Below, piece after piece: positions 60,287 through 64,000 of a stretch of 64,000 nucleotides of DNA. The notes beneath the pieces are model-generated. The model did not search any database and had not been told where the DNA came from. It was given only the letters and a program-made list of their open reading frames with translations. Source of the DNA: Pseudomonas sp. SL4(2022) (GTDB lineage: Bacteria; Pseudomonadota; Gammaproteobacteria; Pseudomonadales; Pseudomonadaceae). Position numbers and translations under genes: made by a program. The stretch spans positions 3,850,001 through 3,914,000 of the forward strand of contig NZ_CP113060.1 of assembly GCF_026625725.1 (NCBI RefSeq), read 5' to 3'. Within the stretch, counting starts at the first letter, position 1. Each line of letters opens with the position of its first letter.

Positions 60287-60412
60287 CATTCACAGGGTAT
60301 CTGAGCTGGAGAGCAACGCAACACCATGCGAAACGACCTTCACTTTAACTATATGGATCGTGAGGGCTGCAACATAATTTAATCCCTGCTGCAGTCCTCC
60401 GCTGACTTGCGT

Positions 60413-61036
60413 TCAGTCACGATCCAATAAATGAAAACTGGGTAACGCTATATGCCAGCGAATGGCCGCCAGACGAATTAGCAGCACGCTCAACATCGCT
60501 ACGACGGTATCCAGCCAGTGCGGTGTATCCAGCGTGCGCATAGCGATAAATACCAGAGCGCCGGCAATACACGCAGTGGCGTAAATTTCCTTCTGGAAGA
60601 TCAGCGGGATTTCATTGCAGATCACATCACGCATCACCCCCCCGGCGACCCCGGTCATCACCCCCATGATCACGGCTGTGCTATGTGGCACGTTGTGCTG
60701 CATGGCGACTTCAGTGCCAATAACGGTAAACACCGCCAGGCCGAAAGCATCGGCCAATAACAGGCCTTTCTCGTGAATTGGCTGCGTCAGTCGTACCCAG
60801 ACCACGGTACCAACAGCTGCCAGTGAGGCGACGACGATATACAGATCGTTGCGAATCCAACTGACCGGATGGTTGTCCAGAATCACATCACGCAGCGTGC
60901 CACCGCCTAGCGCGGTGACAATGGCAATTACCAATACACCGAATAGATCCATGGACTTGCGTCCGGCCATCAGTGCACCGGTGATGGCAAAGACCGCGAC
61001 GCCAAACAGATCGGCCAGATAGAACAGTTGCGCCAT
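60413..61036 (-). CDS. TRIC/YadS-family (UPF0126) membrane protein
   Basis: A 207-residue inner-membrane protein with seven predicted helices arranged as two inverted repeats, each with a Gly-rich signature: GALMAGRKSMDLFGVLVIA, TALGGGTLRDVIL in the first, and TGVAGGVMRDVI in the second. The TRIC family includes trimeric intracellular cation channels; bacterial members conduct potassium in vitro, and some relatives are linked to glycine. The internal ATG at 61036 gives the conserved MAQLFYLADLFG start. The stop codon of gor upstream lies only 7 bp away, so both are probably one transcript. Confidence 0.85.
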   Translation of the reverse strand: MAQLFYLADLFGVAVFAITGALMAGRKSMDLFGVLVIAIVTALGGGTLRDVILDNHPVSWIRNDLYIVVASLAAVGTVVWVRLTQPIHEKGLLLADAFGLAVFTVIGTEVAMQHNVPHSTAVIMGVMTGVAGGVMRDVICNEIPLIFQKEIYATACIAGALVFIAMRTLDTPHWLDTVVAMLSVLLIRLAAIRWHIALPSFHLLDRD

Positions 61037-61043
61037 GCTGACC

Positions 61044-62402
61044 TCAGGTAGACAAAGGCGTTCGCATGGTGACGAACTCTTCGGCGGCCGTTGGGTGCAC
61101 GCCGATGGTTTCATCGAACAACCGCTTGGTCGCACCTGCTTTAAGCGCCACCGCTAGCCCCTGGACGATTTCACCGGCGTCCGGGCCCACCATATGACAG
61201 CCCAGTACGCGGTCTGTCGCAGCGTCAACCACCAGTTTCATCAGGGTGCGCTCCTGGCTTTCGGTCATGGTCAGCTTCATCGGCCGGAAGCGGCTTTCGA
61301 ATACTTGGACGCTATAGCCCTCCTCCTTCGCCTGCTCTTCACTGAGCCCCACCGTGCCGATATTGGGCAGGCTGAATACCGCGGTTGGGATCAATCGATA
61401 GTCGACCCTGCGGTATTCATCCGGTTTGAACAGGCGTCGTGCGACTGCCATTCCTTCGGCCAGCGCTACGGGCGTCAGCTGCACGCGACCGATCACATCA
61501 CCAATGGCGAGGATTGACGGTGTCGTCGTCTGGTATTGCTCGTCGACCTTGATAAAGCCGCGCTCATCGAGCTGCACATGAGTATTTTCCAGGCCCAGGT
61601 TATCGAGCATCGGTCGACGTCCGGTGGCATAGAAAACACAGTCGGTCTCAAACACGCGGCCATCCTTGAGGGTGGCCTGCAGGCTGCCATCAGCCTGTTT
61701 GTCAATACGGGCGATGTCGCTGTTGAATTGCAGATCCACGCCGCGCTTGTTCAACTCATCCTGCAGGTGCAGACGCACGGCCTTGTCGAAACCACGCAGG
61801 AACAGATCGCCGCGATAGAGCAACGCGGTTGTTGCGCCGAGGCCGTTGAAGATCGAGGCAAACTCCACGGCGATATAACCACCGCCCACGACCAGTACGC
61901 GCTTGGGCAGTTGCTCAAGAAAGAAAGCTTCATTCGAGCCGATGGCATGTTCATGCCCCGGAACTTCCGGAATCTGCGGCCAGCCGCCGGTGGCGATCAG
62001 GATGTGCTTGGCGCTGTAATGCTGCCCGCCCAGTTCAACGCTGTGCTCATCAACGATCCGCGCATGGCCTTCGAGCAGGGTCACACCGCTGTTAACCAGC
62101 AGGTTGCGATAGATACTATTGAGTCGGTCGATTTCACGGTTTTTGTTGCTGATCAGGGTCGACCAGTCGAACTTGGCCTCCCCCAGTTCCCAGCCGAAGC
62201 CTTGCGACTGTTCGAAGTCGTCGGCGAAATGTGCGCCATAGACCAGCAGCTTCTTCGGGACGCAGCCGACGTTGACGCAGGTCCCGCCTAGGTAGCGGCT
62301 TTCGGCAACCGCCACGCGCGCGCCATAGCCGGCAGCAAATCGCGCAGCCCGCACACCGCCGGAACCGGCACCAATTACAAACAGGTCGAAGTCGTAGGTC
62401 AT
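61044..62402 (-). CDS. gor: Glutathione-disulfide reductase
   Basis: A 452-residue FAD- and NADPH-dependent enzyme that reduces oxidised glutathione in the cytoplasm. FAD site [14 protein letters not shown] (about 11-24), redox disulfide [13 protein letters not shown] (Cys42-Cys47), NADPH-binding [15 protein letters not shown] motif ILAIGDVIG, and the C-terminal active-site GVHPTAAEE with the catalytic His. Length matches Gor (about 450). Co-transcription with the TRIC-type gene downstream is likely. Confidence 0.95.
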   Translation of the reverse strand: MTYDFDLFVIGAGSGGVRAARFAAGYGARVAVAESRYLGGTCVNVGCVPKKLLVYGAHFADDFEQSQGFGWELGEAKFDWSTLISNKNREIDRLNSIYRNLLVNSGVTLLEGHARIVDEHSVELGGQHYSAKHILIATGGWPQIPEVPGHEHAIGSNEAFFLEQLPKRVLVVGGGYIAVEFASIFNGLGATTALLYRGDLFLRGFDKAVRLHLQDELNKRGVDLQFNSDIARIDKQADGSLQATLKDGRVFETDCVFYATGRRPMLDNLGLENTHVQLDERGFIKVDEQYQTTTPSILAIGDVIGRVQLTPVALAEGMAVARRLFKPDEYRRVDYRLIPTAVFSLPNIGTVGLSEEQAKEEGYSVQVFESRFRPMKLTMTESQERTLMKLVVDAATDRVLGCHMVGPDAGEIVQGLAVALKAGATKRLFDETIGVHPTAAEEFVTMRTPLST

Positions 62403-62484
62403 TTCAGCCTCCAGAACAAGCCGCCAGCATACCCCAAGGCGCGTCAGCGCCTAAACTTGATGCATGCAGAACAGGAGAACCGTG

Positions 62485-62907
62485 ATGCGCCCTACCCTTA
62501 CTCATTTGGCCTTGCACGTACCTGACCTCGATGCCTGCGTAAGCTTTTACGAGCAGTTTTGTGCGATGCAGGTGATTCACCAGCGCGCAGGCAAAGGCTC
62601 ACGAATTGTCTGGATGGCCGAATTGGGTAAGGAGCACAGCTTTATTTTTGTGATCATGCCGGGTGGGCAATATCGCCAATTGGCTGCAGATGACTACAGC
62701 CACTTTGGCTTTGCCCTGGAAAGTCGTGAGCAGGTCGATAACATGGCAGCGCGGGCAAGGGCTGCAGACTGCCTGGTGTGGGAACCGCGTGATGAACCCT
62801 ACCCTGTTGGCTACTACTGCGGCCTGCGTGACCCAGCAGGCAACTATGTGGAGTTCAGCTACGGCCAGCCATTAGGGACTGGTGCCGAACATATGCCTGT
62901 GTCCTGA
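62485..62907 (+). CDS. VOC-family (glyoxalase-like) protein
   Basis: A 140-residue protein of the vicinal-oxygen-chelate superfamily. HLALHVPDLDACVSFYE opens the first beta-alpha-beta-beta-beta module and HFGFALESREQVDNM and GLRDPAGNYVEFSYGQ the second, with putative metal ligands His12 and the late Glu. It resembles lactoylglutathione lyase GloA but lacks enough evidence for that call. AGGAG lies 8 bp before ATG 62485. Divergent from gor, which also handles glutathione. Confidence 0.82.
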   Translation: MRPTLTHLALHVPDLDACVSFYEQFCAMQVIHQRAGKGSRIVWMAELGKEHSFIFVIMPGGQYRQLAADDYSHFGFALESREQVDNMAARARAADCLVWEPRDEPYPVGYYCGLRDPAGNYVEFSYGQPLGTGAEHMPVS

Positions 62908-62911
62908 ATGC

Positions 62912-62937
62912 ACACAGCCACCCGAAGGTGGCTGTGT
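62912..62937. terminator. Bidirectional hairpin between convergent genes
   Basis: ACACAGCCACC and GGTGGCTGTGT are an 11-bp perfect stem with a CGAA tetraloop, between the VOC gene stop codon and the galU stop codon. T runs are weak, but position and stem suit a two-way terminator. Confidence 0.75.
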
Positions 62938-62958
62938 ATTACCGCACCAGAGGCTGAA

Positions 62959-63798
62959 TCAATAGGCCTTGCCAGTTTTGTAGAGGTTCTCGAAGCAGAA
63001 GTTGGTGGCTTCGATATAGCCCTCAGCTCCACCGCAATCAAAGCGCTTGCCCTTGAACTTATAAGCCATCACGCAACCGTTCTGCGCCTGCTTCATCAGT
63101 GCGTCGGTGATCTGGATTTCCCCACCCTTGCCTGGCTCGGTCTGTTCGATCAGGTCAAAAATATCCGGCGTGAGGATGTAGCGACCGATGATCGCCAGGT
63201 TCGACGGCGCATCTTCCGGCTTTGGCTTCTCGACCATGCTGTTAACGCGGTAAATATCATCACGAATCATCTCGCCGGCGATCACGCCATATTTGTGAGT
63301 CTCCTCCGGCGGGACTTCCTGGATCGCCACGATTGAACAACGGAACTGTTTGTAGAGTTTGACCATTTGCGTCAGCACGGCGTCTCCCTCCAGGTTCAGG
63401 CACAGGTCATCGGCCAGCACCACAGCGAAAGGCTCATCACCAATCAGCGGGCGGCCACAGAGAATCGCGTGGCCCAGTCCTTTCATTTCGACCTGACGAG
63501 TGTAGGAGAACGTGCATTCGTCAATCAGGCGGCGGATACCGACCAGGTATTTCTCTTTGTCAGTGTCGCGGATCTGATGTTCGAGTTCGTAGCTGATGTC
63601 AAAGTGGTCTTCCAGGGCGCGCTTGCCACGCCCAGTGATCATGGCGATTTCGCTGAGACCGGCTTCCAGCGCTTCTTCGACGCCGTATTGAATCAACGGC
63701 TTGTTCACAATTGGCAGCATTTCCTTGGGCATAGCCTTGGTGGCAGGCAGAAAGCGGGTGCCGTAACCGGCTGCTGGGAACAAGCATTTCTTGATCAT
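62959..63798 (-). CDS. galU: UTP-glucose-1-phosphate uridylyltransferase
   Basis: A 279-residue nucleotidyltransferase that makes UDP-glucose for cell-surface polysaccharides. The nucleotide-binding start KKCLFPAAGYGTRFLPATKAMPKEML is at residues 3-28, with VVLADDLC (metal site) and GGEIQITDALM later. It lacks a signal peptide and is cytoplasmic. It follows ugd on the same strand with a 45-bp gap, so UDP-glucose and UDP-glucuronate synthesis are linked here. Confidence 0.95.
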   Translation of the reverse strand: MIKKCLFPAAGYGTRFLPATKAMPKEMLPIVNKPLIQYGVEEALEAGLSEIAMITGRGKRALEDHFDISYELEHQIRDTDKEKYLVGIRRLIDECTFSYTRQVEMKGLGHAILCGRPLIGDEPFAVVLADDLCLNLEGDAVLTQMVKLYKQFRCSIVAIQEVPPEETHKYGVIAGEMIRDDIYRVNSMVEKPKPEDAPSNLAIIGRYILTPDIFDLIEQTEPGKGGEIQITDALMKQAQNGCVMAYKFKGKRFDCGGAEGYIEATNFCFENLYKTGKAY

Positions 63799-63843
63799 GG
63801 GAGACCTTGGGGTTGGATGGGTGAAAAATGCGTGCGCAGTTTA

Positions 63844-64000
63844 TCAGGCTGCACTGGCCTTACAATGCCCCTGCGCGGGTCTACCAATCCCTCTGTACAA
63901 AAAACCAAGTTCAGCTAGTTGTGTTGATTCGTAGATGTTGCGGCCATCAAAGACTACAGGCATGCGCATCAAGCCTCGGATGCGAACAAAGTCGGGCTGT
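63844..64000 (-). CDS. ugd: UDP-glucose 6-dehydrogenase, C-terminal end
   Basis: The minus-strand frame from the window edge reads PDFVRIRGLMRMPVVFDGRN, then IYESTQLAELGFLYRGIGRP, and stops at 63844-63846. It matches the C-terminal UDP-binding region of UDP-glucose dehydrogenase (VVFDGRN, then GFxYxGIGRP). The rest of the gene lies outside the window. Its product would oxidise the UDP-glucose made by GalU to UDP-glucuronate. Confidence 0.88.
   Translation of the reverse strand, partial: QPDFVRIRGLMRMPVVFDGRNIYESTQLAELGFLYRGIGRPAQGHCKASAA

Overview
The window looks like part of the chromosome of a Pseudomonas species. The evidence is gene content and order: liuR-liuABCDE with aacS, mdtABC/muxABC with an OprM-type outer-membrane factor, mexS-mexT-mexEF-oprN in the P. 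aeruginosa arrangement, tamAB, galU beside ugd, Pseudomonas-type REP elements and high G+C coding sequence. No rRNA, tRNA or CRISPR array was seen.

Layout, left to right. 1-0.5 kb: the C-terminus of a PilT/PilU-type pilus ATPase. 0.55-10.9 kb (minus): a periplasmic solute-binding protein, then acetoacetyl-CoA ligase and the leucine/isovalerate operon liuRABCDE, with two LiuR palindromes 21 bp apart in front of liuR. 11.1-13.6 kb (plus): an unusual trio of CheX-like protein, receiver-CheX fusion and membrane-anchored coiled coil. 13.6-20.5 kb: LysR regulator/acyl-CoA dehydrogenase pair, TerC/Alx membrane protein, a phosphate-binding/OmpA fusion behind a Pho box, exonuclease III and a GNAT enzyme. 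20.6-28.3 kb: tamAB, an AGCS symporter and tpx. 28.5-37.4 kb: a four-gene translationally coupled RND tripartite pump. 37.4-39.8 kb: two tandem TRAP solute-binding genes, one frameshifted. 40-43.5 kb: dsbB, small conserved proteins and two NUDIX hydrolases. 43.6-52 kb: mexS-mexT-mexEF-oprN.

At 52049-52076 lies a near-perfect XerCD recombination site (dif), one base different from the E. coli sequence as I remember it. GGGNAGGG (KOPS-type) octamers seen by eye to the left all point right, and two of three to the right point left. The window therefore very probably spans the replication terminus.

Directly to the right of dif is an accessory stretch (52-60.3 kb). It holds a secreted XAC2610-like protein and an operon of four putative amide-bond enzymes with four different folds: an Ntn hydrolase, an NTAN1/CheD-like amidohydrolase, a type I asparaginase fused to a B-type lectin domain, and a Cys-His protein. 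A possible 40-residue basic peptide ORF precedes them. A hipBA-type toxin-antitoxin module with three evenly spaced operators and an IS3 orfA remnant follow. The amidase operon is the best candidate here for an undescribed system. The right end (60.4-64 kb) returns to housekeeping genes: TRIC-type membrane protein, glutathione reductase, a VOC protein, galU and the end of ugd.
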